A DNA stretch of 64,000 bases from an uncultured Gammaproteobacteria bacterium (GTDB taxonomy: Bacteria > Pseudomonadota > Gammaproteobacteria > Arenicellales > Poriferihabitantaceae). The stretch covers positions 1 through 64,000 of the forward strand of contig CALKKV010000044.1 in assembly GCA_937992195.1 (NCBI GenBank), given 5' to 3'. The first letter of the stretch is position 1. Every line of letters begins with the position of its first letter. The notes under the pieces were generated by a model. It was not told the origin of the DNA. It searched no databases and was given only the letters and a program-made list of their open reading frames with translations. Both the position numbers and the translations under genes were made by a program. Shown piece after piece: positions 53,900 through 62,969 of this stretch.

Positions 53900-54607
53900 G
53901 TGGAATCGATACTTGAAGGACTTCGTGCCAGTTTTACCTGGGACGTTGGGGTTTTAGTACACTTTGCCACACTTGGATATATTCTTGGCTTTCTACTGAA
54001 GAATCAGTTGGCGCTGCGCTGTTTGGTTATGATTGCTACAGTATTCTATATTTTGTATTACTATTTTTTTCCGGCTGAACCCTTGTGGGGAGGTATTCTT
54101 GGAAGTGCGTTGATCATGATTGCAAATATAACTGGAACTGTTTTTCTTTTGTTTGATCGCTTGCCCATTAAAATTTCAGATATGCATATGCCGATGTTTA
54201 AGAAATTACAGGGAGTGGAGCCTAGAGCATTTCGGCGACTAATTAAGATAGGGGAGCTTTTTGATGCTGATGAAGAAGTGGTGCTTACCAAGGAAGGGGA
54301 GGAGCTGGCTTATCTCTACTATGTTTTGTCTGGAAAAATTTTGATGAACAAGGGGCAAAAAGAGTCTGATATACCTCCTGGCTGTTTTGTTGGGGAAGTA
54401 AGTTTTATCCTACAAGGAGACGCTTCGGCTACCGTGACCGTATCGTCAGGCGCAAAGTACATGCGCTGGGAGAGATATAAATTGCAAGTTTTATTGAATA
54501 AAAATCCTGATTTGAGACAGTCTTTTGAAGCATTAATCGGTCGGGATATGGCTGCTAAAGTGGCAGGCTCACATCCGACCATGATTGTACAAGAAGCGAT
54601 TGCCTAG
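53900..54607 (+). CDS. Membrane protein with cyclic-nucleotide-binding-like (Popeye-like) domain
   Basis: 235 residues starting at a GTG (53900, with AGGAGG-like TAGGAGGT upstream). Three membrane helices occupy about 16-95, followed by a cyclic-nucleotide-binding-type beta-barrel: LFDADEEVVLTKEGEELAYLYYVLSGKILMNKG, then GCFVGEVSFILQGDASATVTVSSGAKYMRWER. The phosphate-binding cassette is shortened and lacks the usual Arg, as in Popeye-domain proteins, which have this same three-helix plus barrel layout. It may sense a nucleotide at the membrane or act as a scaffold. It has an unrelated neighbour on each side, and upstream lies a 247-base gap. Confidence 0.75.
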   Translation: MESILEGLRASFTWDVGVLVHFATLGYILGFLLKNQLALRCLVMIATVFYILYYYFFPAEPLWGGILGSALIMIANITGTVFLLFDRLPIKISDMHMPMFKKLQGVEPRAFRRLIKIGELFDADEEVVLTKEGEELAYLYYVLSGKILMNKGQKESDIPPGCFVGEVSFILQGDASATVTVSSGAKYMRWERYKLQVLLNKNPDLRQSFEALIGRDMAAKVAGSHPTMIVQEAIA

Positions 54608-54644
54608 ATTATTCGCAAATTCTTGTTCTTAAATCAGCACTGCC

Positions 54645-56885
54645 TTAAGTAAGGCTTGCTTGCTGTTTTCTTTGCGTCATGATTTGTTGCAATAAAACAG
54701 GTGCAGCAACAATAACCGCAAGAATATCGCTGCCGGTGCCGGGTGCGACTAACAGCAGACCAGCAATCGCCATGCACAAACGCCATAATCCGGAGAGCGG
54801 CTGCAGGTAATATCCGGAGACAGCGGTGGCAATAGAAAAGACACCTAACGCGCAGGTGACCGCAACTTGTAGAAACGAGGTGATGGAGAAGTATTCGGGC
54901 AAAACAATCAAGATTGTTGGTGCATAAACAAAAACCATTGGCACCATCAGCTTGCCGATTCCCAAGGTGAAGGCGCTAATACCAGTGCGAAAAGGATTTG
55001 CATTTGCGATGCCAGCAGCGGCGTACGCTGAAGCGCAGACGGGTGGTGTAATTTCTGAGATAACACCGTAGTACAGCACAAACATATGTGTTGCTAATGG
55101 TGGTACACCAAGGGTTGTTAATGCTGGCTGTGCCACTGCGACCAGCATGATGTAGAGTGCTGTAGTTGGTAAGCCAGCACCCATAAGAATACAGGCAATC
55201 GCAATCATCACCAGGGAAATAAATTGCTGTATTGCAGATTGTGAGAAGGCATCTGATGGAATCCATCCAAGTAACGGATATAGACTTTCTGCCATATCGG
55301 CAGCTCCACTGGTGACCATAAAGCCAAGGCGGAAACCAACGCCGGTGGTATTTATAACGCCGACGACAATACCAACTGCTGCGGAGGCTGCGCCTACCGC
55401 TAGGGCGTATTGCACGCCAACATGCATGCTATCGAATAGTTCTCGAAAGGTACCGCGTTCTCCGCGATGCATCAAGCTACCCACAACTAGAGCGGCGAGA
55501 ATACCTGCCATTACAGGAGAAAACCCTTCGCCGCTAAGTGGAGATGCTTTCCAGAAAATAAAACTGAGTAAGGCAAAAGGTACCAACAGCGTTAACGGCC
55601 GCTTGAACGATGAGAACCCAACGACAATGCATAAACTGATACCCATAAACGCCGCCATGTTTGGTGAATACCCGGAGAACAAAACAAACAACAGAGCAAC
55701 TAGTGGCAGTACAGTGAACCAACCGTGGCGCCAAACCTGTCCTAATATCGGTAGCTGTTCTTTGGCATAGGTTGGCAATCCAAGTCTCTTGGCGGTGAAA
55801 TGAACAATCGATAAAACGCCAATGTAATGCATCATTGCTGGCACAATCGCGGCGATTACGATTGTGGTATAGGGCACCTCTAAATACTCAGCCATTAAAA
55901 AGCTGGCAGCACCCATAATGGGTGGCGTGATTTGCCCTCCTGCGCTGGCGGCTGCTTCAACTCCACCAGCAAAGTGTCCCGGGTAACCCATACGTTTCAT
56001 ATTTGGTATGGTTAAAGATCCGGTGGATACGGTATTTGCAATAGAGGATCCAGAGATGGTGCCAAAAAATGCAGATGAAATAACGCTAACCTTTGCAGGA
56101 CCACCTGTGTAGCGTCCGGCCAGAATCATGGCATTGTCGACAAAGAACTGCCCCAGTCCCATTCGCTGAGCAACTACGCCAAACAATACAAAGTGAAATA
56201 CAACGGTGGAAACGACCCAGAGCGTTACGCCAAATATTCCTTCAAACGGGAAATACATATTGTTAATAAACTGCCGCCAGTCCACTCCAGGATGCTGCAG
56301 TATGGCCGCTGGCATATGCGGTCCAAATAAAGCAAAAATGACAAACACCAGGATAATAAGTGGTAGCACGAATCCAATAGTACGTCGCGCAATTTCAAGG
56401 GATGCGAGTACCAGGACGGAGCCAAAGAATACATCGAACCCAGTAGGATTGCCCTGACGCAGCATTTGTTCAGGAATATCAAGACCAAATGAAGAGAGGC
56501 CGCGCCAGCTTAGCCAAAGAAATAATGCGGCACCAATTGCAAGAATCATAATGATCCAGTCATACAAAGGCACATTGCCCCAGCTTAATTTACGGGCTCC
56601 GTTATATCGCAAGGCAGCTTCAGATTTGACAAGCGGAAAACCTGCGAAAATAAATAGAAACAGTCCGGATAAATGTACGCCCATGTGCACGTAGTCGACT
56701 GGTGTACCAAAACCCGCAGTCCATAGGTGATAGAAAGCAAAACCGATGGTTGCCCAATAAATGAAACGACTGAGAGAAGGGCCGTTGTCTCTGGTATTTA
56801 AGGAGGTATCGTATTTTTTCTCCAACTCCTCTAGTGCTTTGGCGTCCAGCTCTTGCTGATCTGGGGTTTGCTCTGCTGCTGTCAT
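54645..56885 (-). CDS. TAXI-TRAP transporter fused membrane subunit
   Basis: 746 residues in which the small (4-helix) and large (12-helix) TRAP membrane components are fused, as is usual for TAXI-type TRAP systems. The large-subunit core includes GVVAQRMGLGQFFVDNAMILAGRYTGGPAKVSVISSAFFGTISGSS and PPIMGAASFLMAEYL. Transport is driven by an ion gradient rather than ATP. The partner binding protein is encoded upstream on the same strand, and a stem-loop lies between the two genes. Substrates of characterised TAXI systems include glutamate or other small acids; not assignable here. Confidence 0.92.
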   Translation of the reverse strand: MTAAEQTPDQQELDAKALEELEKKYDTSLNTRDNGPSLSRFIYWATIGFAFYHLWTAGFGTPVDYVHMGVHLSGLFLFIFAGFPLVKSEAALRYNGARKLSWGNVPLYDWIIMILAIGAALFLWLSWRGLSSFGLDIPEQMLRQGNPTGFDVFFGSVLVLASLEIARRTIGFVLPLIILVFVIFALFGPHMPAAILQHPGVDWRQFINNMYFPFEGIFGVTLWVVSTVVFHFVLFGVVAQRMGLGQFFVDNAMILAGRYTGGPAKVSVISSAFFGTISGSSIANTVSTGSLTIPNMKRMGYPGHFAGGVEAAASAGGQITPPIMGAASFLMAEYLEVPYTTIVIAAIVPAMMHYIGVLSIVHFTAKRLGLPTYAKEQLPILGQVWRHGWFTVLPLVALLFVLFSGYSPNMAAFMGISLCIVVGFSSFKRPLTLLVPFALLSFIFWKASPLSGEGFSPVMAGILAALVVGSLMHRGERGTFRELFDSMHVGVQYALAVGAASAAVGIVVGVINTTGVGFRLGFMVTSGAADMAESLYPLLGWIPSDAFSQSAIQQFISLVMIAIACILMGAGLPTTALYIMLVAVAQPALTTLGVPPLATHMFVLYYGVISEITPPVCASAYAAAGIANANPFRTGISAFTLGIGKLMVPMVFVYAPTILIVLPEYFSITSFLQVAVTCALGVFSIATAVSGYYLQPLSGLWRLCMAIAGLLLVAPGTGSDILAVIVAAPVLLQQIMTQRKQQASLT

Positions 56886-56908
56886 TGTTCTCTCAAATAA
56901 AATGTAAA

Positions 56909-56938
56909 CAGGGTGGCAACCTGTGGTCTGCCACCCTG
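56909..56938 (-). terminator. Perfect stem-loop between TAXI binding protein and TRAP permease
   Basis: A perfect 10-base-pair stem (CAGGGTGGCA at 56909-56918 with 56929-56938) around a 10-base loop. On the minus strand the bases after it are T-rich (TTTACATTTTATTT), not a clean T-run. It may be a partial terminator or a stabilising 3' structure that gives more binding protein than permease. Confidence 0.55.
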
Positions 56939-56970
56939 CATCGCTTACCTGTCATTAAACAGCTGATCGC

Positions 56971-57978
56971 TTAGAGCATACCTTGCTCTTTATAGAATCG
57001 TTCTGCGCCGGGGTGCAGTGGCACACCAATACCCTCAATGCCGTCAAGTGCGGTTTCCAGAGTGATGACTTTGCCTTTCGCATGACCATTATCAAGCAAC
57101 TTTCTAGCAGTCGGTGACCACATTGCTTTGGTGATTTCGTAAATTAAATCATCGCTTTGATTTGCGTTTGTCACCAAAATACCGCTGACCGCAACAGTAT
57201 TGACGTCATAGGTCACTCCAGGGTAGGTGCCAGCAGGAATCTTGGATGGAATATAGTAAGGAACGGATTCATTCGCTTTCTTCACTTCCTCGTCAGTAAA
57301 AGAATAAAGCTCCATGCCCTTGGTGTTATCCAGCTGAATCATTGCGGCTACCGGAGTACCAGCTGCATAAAAATATGCGTCTAGTTGACCGTCAGCTAGA
57401 CGCTCTGCGCTTTGCGAGTTATTTAACTCAGCTTCGTCAATGTTATCTCTGTTTACACCATGATCACCGATAATCAGCTCGACTGCGATCTGTGTTCCTG
57501 AGCCCGCTTGGGCTATGCCGACACGTTTCTCTTTCAAGTCAGCCAAACCGTTGAGACTTCCACCTTTCGGTAACACAAGATGTAGATCTTCTGGGTAAAG
57601 ATTAGCGATAACTCTAAGATCAGGTTTTGCATTGCCTTCAAATTTACCTACGCCACGGTAGGCAAAGTTAAGCGTCGCAGCGCCCGAAAGCCCGGCTTCC
57701 ATTTGTCCTGCCTGAATCGCGTTGACATTGTGTGCGGACGCGTTGGTAGACTGTGCCATTGCAACTAAGCCAGGTACGCCACAGTTGCCGCCGTCATCAC
57801 AAGCACGTGATCCCGGTGGGTTAGAAATTGCGTTGGCGATAATGCCGCCAATTGGAAAATACGTGCCGCCAGCACCACCGGTGCCGATACGGAAAAATTT
57901 CATATCCTGAGCAGTCGTTGCGCCAGCAAACAGAGCGCTACCGATAGCAACTGCCGCTAAAGTAGTGGTAAGTTTCAT
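56971..57978 (-). CDS. TAXI family TRAP substrate-binding protein
   Basis: 335 residues with a signal peptide ending near residue 23 (ATTAQ). The TAXI domain starts FRIGTGGAGGTYFPIGGIIANAIS, and the AQAGSGTQIAVELIIGDHGV and LADGQLDAYFYAAGTPVAA segments are characteristic. The glutamate-binding TAXI proteins look like this, but the ligand is unresolved. It is transcribed first, before the fused membrane subunit, as usual for these systems. A good ribosome site precedes the start. Confidence 0.93.
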   Translation of the reverse strand: MKLTTTLAAVAIGSALFAGATTAQDMKFFRIGTGGAGGTYFPIGGIIANAISNPPGSRACDDGGNCGVPGLVAMAQSTNASAHNVNAIQAGQMEAGLSGAATLNFAYRGVGKFEGNAKPDLRVIANLYPEDLHLVLPKGGSLNGLADLKEKRVGIAQAGSGTQIAVELIIGDHGVNRDNIDEAELNNSQSAERLADGQLDAYFYAAGTPVAAMIQLDNTKGMELYSFTDEEVKKANESVPYYIPSKIPAGTYPGVTYDVNTVAVSGILVTNANQSDDLIYEITKAMWSPTARKLLDNGHAKGKVITLETALDGIEGIGVPLHPGAERFYKEQGML

Positions 57979-58125
57979 TTAGAGTCTCCAGTAGTTTGAT
58001 TGTTGTAGTAATCCTTTCCAGCTTTTGAATACTTGCATAGCCGAACGAAAAGGATACGTCTATATTAGGCTAACTTTTTCAGAATACACAAGCACTAGAG
58101 CGCTTAAAGAACTCTAAATGAGGCT

Positions 58126-58713
58126 TTATAACTGCGTTAAGGCTAATCCGACTACCCCTAACAGTAAAACTGCCATTATCCAATTGATTATCCGCTGTTT
58201 CCTTAAAGGTAAGTGCAGTTCCTGAATGAGACTGCCACCACGAAGCCAAAGTAGGTGAATGGGTATCCAGATGGCATTGATCAAGAGAAATTTCACCAGT
58301 GTTTCTGTAATCAGCGCATCTGGTAAAAACGCGAAACCTGAAAACAATGCTGTGTTGACTACGTATGCTTTCGGATTAATGGCCTGCAATAAAACTCCCG
58401 CACGAATTCCAGGGCGAATTTTTGATTGTATAAAGCTAATCTTGGAGCCGGCAAATGCGATTTTTGCAGCGAGGTAGATTAAGTAGAGCGTAGATAGTAT
58501 GAGTAATAGTGTGCGCGACCAGGGTATCGCAAAGAGAGCCGTGGCTAAACCTGAGATAACTGCCAAAGCGACCAGGTTGGTACCGAGAAATAGGCCAAAG
58601 ACATAGCGTAAACCTGCTTTGAAGCCAAACGCGGCGCCGACACCAGCGGTGGATAGTACGCCCGGACCAGGCGTGATTAGCAGCATAAAAACGGCGATTG
58701 AGAAGGTAAGCAT
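58126..58713 (-). CDS. LysE family amino-acid exporter
   Basis: 195 residues with about six membrane helices. The opening FMLLITPGPGVLSTAGVGAAFGFKAGLRYVFG is the LysE/RhtB signature, and LLQAINPKAYVVNTALFSGF is the second conserved stretch. Members export amino acids such as lysine, threonine or homoserine lactone. The exact substrate cannot be read. It is monocistronic. Confidence 0.88.
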   Translation of the reverse strand: MLTFSIAVFMLLITPGPGVLSTAGVGAAFGFKAGLRYVFGLFLGTNLVALAVISGLATALFAIPWSRTLLLILSTLYLIYLAAKIAFAGSKISFIQSKIRPGIRAGVLLQAINPKAYVVNTALFSGFAFLPDALITETLVKFLLINAIWIPIHLLWLRGGSLIQELHLPLRKQRIINWIMAVLLLGVVGLALTQL

Positions 58714-59427
58714 TTCTTCAGGATTCTATCGTTGATTTCTTACGTGGTGATAAATGAACATTGAACTTGAAACCATGTATTGTCTATATTAGATCGATAG
58801 ATTGGTCAAATGTTCTGAAAGTAACAGGTTTAAAAATGAAAGATAAGTACTGGTTCTCTTCAATTGCCTAATGTTATTCGTTACATGCGGTGATAGAGAT
58901 TTTTCTGTTCGGCTTATATGGAATGTTATATGCTTTGAGTTACGGTAATGAAACACTGAAAGTATCGTTAGTTAGAGTCGCTGATAAAATTTTTCACACC
59001 TCGGCGTTAAGATTGGAATCTATAAAAGCGATGATAGTTGTGAACGAAAATTTAAACGTAAAGAATAATACTTTTGACGTTGAGTTAGCTGAAGGGTCGA
59101 GATGGATAGCAGGCATTGAAGGTTCCAGTTTTAATCATATGGGAAATAAGGGAAGGAGATATATCTCGATAAAGAAGAAATGCTCCAAAGTGTTATAGGT
59201 TGAGGAATCGTTTTAACCGGTAGTATGCTAATGCAAAACGATATAAGCTTTTGGGGAGTTGCTCTCGTTTTGTTTGGATGCTCTATTTTCAATTGCGCTA
59301 GTTAGGGGGAGCTGCTGAGTTTTAATTTCCTTTTTGGCGATGACGGCGATGAGGGTCGTGGTGACTAGTTCTCCCCTTGAGAGAATCAGCTAAGAATCAT
59401 CTTTAAGATAATAGCGAGGATTTGAAA
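58714..59427. other. Gap with a doubtful small frame
   Basis: About 700 bases between the LysE and AraC genes. One frame on the plus strand (GTG at 58890 to 59198, 102 residues) has a hydrophobic start but unremarkable content and no recognisable family, and I do not accept it as a gene. No RNA gene, strong hairpin or repeat is apparent. The 3' part holds the AraC ribosome site (AGGA before the TTG at 59428). Confidence 0.5.
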
Positions 59428-60246
59428 TTGTTTTCAGCATTCGATGATGGATTACCGCTGCAGCTCTACCAGCTTGGTGCAGACAAGGTGCAGTGCTTTC
59501 GTTTTGCACCGTCAGAATACTTAAAACCATATATTCACTATTACTGGTGGCTTGATATCGCAGCCGGGGAAACAACCCTCGAGATCATTCCGGACAATGC
59601 GATAGACCTGGTTATGTCGCCTGATATTGCTGATTTTTCGGTGTTGTATCTACCTGCGTCTGAGAAATTTTCAATATCGCTAAACGGCCCTATAACCTAT
59701 GTAGGTATAAGTTTTCGTGCGTCAACGGCAAATACTTTTTTCAATGTCAGTAGCGATGTGATGAAAGATTGCATGGCAGGGATAGGTGCAACAGAGTGCT
59801 TACGCATTGAATCAATCGTTGCCGGTGTGCAGCAGCTAAATCAACCAGAGGACATAGCAAACACGTTAGACGCCCTTGCAACAGCGCGGTTAGAAAATAT
59901 GCCCGCAATTCGCAAGTCAGCAATCAAACTCAATATCGAAAAGGTGTTGGCGGCTATGCAGGCATCGGTTGGTCCTAGTGGGATGGATGCCATAGCTTCA
60001 CGTTTTGGGTTGAGTGACAGACAATTTCGCCGGATTATGGGTTCATTATTTGGCTATGGCCCCAAGAAGATTCAGCGTGTTATGCGGTTGCAGGCATCGC
60101 TAAAGGAAATTCTTGCAGCCAACTCTGATACTCAGCAAGACGGGTTTTACGATCAGGCTCATAAGATAAAGGAGATTCGAGCACTGACTGGACTTACACC
60201 GGGAGAAATTAAAAAGATGTCCGAAATCTACAATTCAATGGATTAA
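59428..60246 (+). CDS. AraC-family transcriptional regulator
   Basis: 272 residues from the TTG at 59428, seven bases after AGGA; a TTG at 59422 would crowd the ribosome site. The N-terminal half resembles the DUF6597 sensor (FRFAPSEYLKPYIHYYWWLDI, VGISFRASTANTFFN). The C-terminal AraC helix-turn-helix pair is at about 180-260, with DAIASRFGLSDRQFRRIMGSLFGYGPKKIQRVMRLQASL. The gene 44 bases downstream encodes a VOC-fold protein, a common arrangement in which such regulators control a small resistance or detoxification protein. Confidence 0.88.
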   Translation: MFSAFDDGLPLQLYQLGADKVQCFRFAPSEYLKPYIHYYWWLDIAAGETTLEIIPDNAIDLVMSPDIADFSVLYLPASEKFSISLNGPITYVGISFRASTANTFFNVSSDVMKDCMAGIGATECLRIESIVAGVQQLNQPEDIANTLDALATARLENMPAIRKSAIKLNIEKVLAAMQASVGPSGMDAIASRFGLSDRQFRRIMGSLFGYGPKKIQRVMRLQASLKEILAANSDTQQDGFYDQAHKIKEIRALTGLTPGEIKKMSEIYNSMD

Positions 60247-60289
60247 CGGGTTGTTAAAGTACTCACATCAACAACCAAACAGGTGCCCT

Positions 60290-60685
60290 ATGATACAGTT
60301 TAATTCAGCTTTTCCACTCTACGTAACTCAGGATATCCAAGCCCAAAAATCGTTCTATTGCGAGAAATTCGGTTTTGAAGCAGTGTTTTTTGATCCAGAA
60401 TTCTATCTACATTTAATTAATCCAGCTAACGGTGTTGAGCTTGGCTTTATGTTACCGAACCTATCCATGCAGCCAGATTTTCTTCATAGTAATGCTCAAA
60501 CAGATGGCATGGTGATTTCATTTGAGGTAGACAGCGCGGCTGTAGCGTATGAACAAGCAAAGAACGAGGAGCTTGATATCGTATTTGAACTAAAAGAAGA
60601 GCCCTGGAAACAGATCCATTTTATGGTACGAGACCCGGCCGGGTTGGTCATCGATATTGTAGAAGATTCAAATCAAGCGGATTGA
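60290..60685 (+). CDS. VOC/glyoxalase-fold protein
   Basis: 131 residues from the ATG at 60290, preceded by AGGTG; an upstream in-frame TTG at 60251 is unlikely. The two beta-alpha-beta-beta-beta modules of the vicinal-oxygen-chelate fold are recognisable: LYVTQDIQAQKSFYCEKFGFEAVFFDPEFYLHL and the second half ending MVRDPAGLVIDIVED. Members are glyoxalases, dioxygenases or antibiotic-binding proteins. It follows an AraC regulator, so an inducible role in resistance or detoxification is likely. Confidence 0.85.
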   Translation: MIQFNSAFPLYVTQDIQAQKSFYCEKFGFEAVFFDPEFYLHLINPANGVELGFMLPNLSMQPDFLHSNAQTDGMVISFEVDSAAVAYEQAKNEELDIVFELKEEPWKQIHFMVRDPAGLVIDIVEDSNQAD

Positions 60686-60908
60686 GGAGATCAAACTATT
60701 AGACCAGAGCCCGAGTAGAATCTCATTTTCCCGGCTCTGGTTGATGACCACCCTGTAATTAGCAGTTTACTTAACGAATCGGCTGATATTGCCCGTGAAG
60801 CTGGAGCGTCAATCTCTAGAAGCATATGAACGGCTATATGTGAAAATTTTGATTACACTTGGAGGCCGTTTAGTTTTTAAAGCGCTTTTAACCTTATATG
60901 GAGAATGT

Positions 60909-61205
60909 ATGAGTACTAAGGAAAATAAAGTTGTTGAGAATATTAACACGCCAGGTAAGTCAACTAATGTAAACGCTGTTAAATACGAAGCCATGAAAAT
61001 AGCGTTTCTGAAAATTCTTCCGGACTCAGCTCCGGGATTAACGCAAGCCGAAATTCGGGAGAAGGTGAGAGAGTATCTCTCGGAAGATATTTTTCCTAAA
61101 GGGGCAACTTCTGGTTGGTGGGCGAAAACAGTTCAACTTGATCTGGAAGCAAAAGGAGTGGTGAAGAGGGAGAATTGCAAGCCTCTTCGCTGGTATCGGG
61201 TATGA
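60909..61205 (+). CDS. Small DUF6958-like protein
   Basis: 98 residues from the ATG at 60909 (GGAGA upstream); the frame also extends to 60789 without support. The sequence MKIAFLKILPDSAPGLTQAEI then FPKGATSGWWAKTVQLDLEAKGV and the basic ending NCKPLRWYRV resembles DUF6958, small proteins with a winged-helix-like C-terminal part. It may bind DNA or another protein. No operon partner is visible. Confidence 0.65.
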   Translation: MSTKENKVVENINTPGKSTNVNAVKYEAMKIAFLKILPDSAPGLTQAEIREKVREYLSEDIFPKGATSGWWAKTVQLDLEAKGVVKRENCKPLRWYRV

Positions 61206-61894
61206 ATCGTAGCGATTGTCAAGACCCTGGCTCATTGTCTGCCATGGCGCCCCTACTCATCGAGTACACATTCAATTCAGGTCATCGAACTGAATGCGAT
61301 GACAGCAGTTTTGGTAAATTCAGGGTCGTTGAATTGGTTCGTTACTCGAGCTATCTTACGCAGCTCAGAAGAGACAAAGGTGCTTTCCAACGCCTCATAT
61401 AGTACTTGGTGCGCAATTCAGGGGTGGTTAAATTTGGCCGATGAAGGTCGATTTCAAAGGGATGCAAAAATACTACTGATGCATCGAGCGGCTCTCCTAT
61501 AATTTATGCCTATACAGAGCAGTTCGACACTGTTCAATCGCAACCATTGGATATCTAGTCGCTTGCGTGAGGCACTGTACATTCATTCGCGGGGTTAGCC
61601 GATTATTGCAGTTTAATTCATGTGCGATGGGTATGGGTCGATTTCGTTTAGTCGATATTTGAGAAGCTTTTTAGGTGGTGAGAAGGTACACAATAAGACT
61701 ATATTCTGATCGTTGAAAGTTAGTGCGGAATCAGTTTATTATGAGGCTCGAGGAGTTATTAAGAAGGCTGTCTGCATCTTTTATAACACCTTATTTTACC
61801 GCTCTCATTTTACAATATCTGAATTAATTGATTCGTTAGTAAATTCAATACATGCGACTGTATGTAATTCATAACAACAATCCTAGGAGCTTCT
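61206..61894. other. Long gap without a convincing gene
   Basis: About 690 bases between the DUF6958-like gene and the carbonic anhydrase gene. Two short frames exist (61175-61402 and 61299-61502, plus strand), but their composition is unremarkable and neither has a clear ribosome site or family match. The last part is AT-rich and contains the carbonic anhydrase ribosome site (GGAG before the ATG). No strong hairpin was seen. Confidence 0.5.
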
Positions 61895-62743
61895 ATGAAA
61901 ACAACTTTTTTTTTATTGCCATTAGCTGCGGCAATTTTTTCTTTAAATGTGCATGGCGCGAGTTCAAGCGTTGGTGACGATGTAATTACATCACAACGCG
62001 CGAATCTGGCTGCAAACACAGCGGGTAAAGGATTTGGGCCACAGTCGCCGAGAGATATAGAATCCAAGGGTGGCGCTAACTCTCTTGAGTTTGGTGCGGC
62101 TCCAGCATACAACGATATGAACTTGTGTAATATCCATTTCCATAAAAACGCTGAACACTCTGGTGGCGAATTCGCCAAATATGCAGGCAACGGCGATGGC
62201 AAGGGTTATCAATCTGGTTATGTGTATTCGGGTGCGCTGTCTGATGCAGAAAAAATGCCGTTTGGTGAGGGTGTCTGCCTTGGTAAGCATGGTGCATTGC
62301 AGTCTGGCGATACCATCGAAATTCATTATGTACATTCCACTGCGCCCGTGGGACCAGGGCCGACATTGGGTGCCTGCTTGAGTGAGTCGATCAAGAATCC
62401 GCAGTTACGGGTAGAAGCACAAGTTTATGTATTGGTAAATGATAGCAGTGCCAGTGATTTTGGAGAGTTAACCAAGACTGGTGAGGCAAATGGTTTTCAG
62501 CAAGCGCTGAATATTCCAGCTAATACAGGTTCACCGATTGTTTATGCGGGTTCCACCACGGGTCCTAGCTATAATGAAGCAGGCTCTCCATTCCAAGTTA
62601 CATGGAGTGTTCGTCCGAAGGTTACCAAGGTTAATATCGATAGCGTTGGTAAGTGGTGTGCGGGAAATGCCTTTGATGAAGATCATGCCCATGGCGTGAG
62701 AAACTTGGTGAAGAACCCTGATCTTCTTTCGCCCATAAATTAA
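61895..62743 (+). CDS. Secreted delta-class carbonic anhydrase
   Basis: 282 residues with a signal peptide (about 1-22). The sequence NLCNIHFHKNAEHSGGEF, with histidines 81, 83 and 88 as likely zinc ligands, and IEIHYVHSTAPVGPGPTLGAC match the delta class of carbonic anhydrase known from diatoms and some bacteria. Cysteines in DMNLCNI (Cys78) and GEGVCLG (Cys128) could form a disulfide after export. It would hydrate CO2 or dehydrate bicarbonate in the periplasm or outside the cell. The ribosome site is GGAG with a five-base spacer. A strong terminator follows. Confidence 0.85.
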   Translation: MKTTFFLLPLAAAIFSLNVHGASSSVGDDVITSQRANLAANTAGKGFGPQSPRDIESKGGANSLEFGAAPAYNDMNLCNIHFHKNAEHSGGEFAKYAGNGDGKGYQSGYVYSGALSDAEKMPFGEGVCLGKHGALQSGDTIEIHYVHSTAPVGPGPTLGACLSESIKNPQLRVEAQVYVLVNDSSASDFGELTKTGEANGFQQALNIPANTGSPIVYAGSTTGPSYNEAGSPFQVTWSVRPKVTKVNIDSVGKWCAGNAFDEDHAHGVRNLVKNPDLLSPIN

Positions 62744-62763
62744 ACAATTTTTATTGTGTGATG

Positions 62764-62794
62764 AAAGGCCTGATGATTTCATCAGGCCTTTTTT
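62764..62794 (+). terminator. Rho-independent terminator after the carbonic anhydrase gene
   Basis: A perfect 12-base-pair stem (AAAGGCCTGATG at 62764-62775 with 62780-62791) around the loop ATTT, followed by a run of T residues (62789-62794). This is a strong intrinsic terminator on the plus strand, 21 bases after the stop codon. Confidence 0.93.
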
Positions 62795-62969
62795 ATATGT
62801 ACTTGAAAGCTTTGAGAACAGTTTCTCCTCTTCCCCGTTCGCCCGGGCATATAATGTGCACTCAAATAGCGTTTCACCTGGAAAGTGAGAATCTAGATTT
62901 CGAGTCATCTTGCAGGCGTTAATATTCGTAATCAAGACGGTATTTCTCAATACATAAAGCGGATTCCCT

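Noticed and set aside
58890..59198. 102-residue frame between LysE and AraC genes
   Set aside because: No family resemblance, no clear ribosome site, and unconvincing composition.
61175..61502. Short frames upstream of the carbonic anhydrase gene
   Set aside because: Overlapping frames without ribosome sites or recognisable domains; likely chance or remnants too decayed to call.
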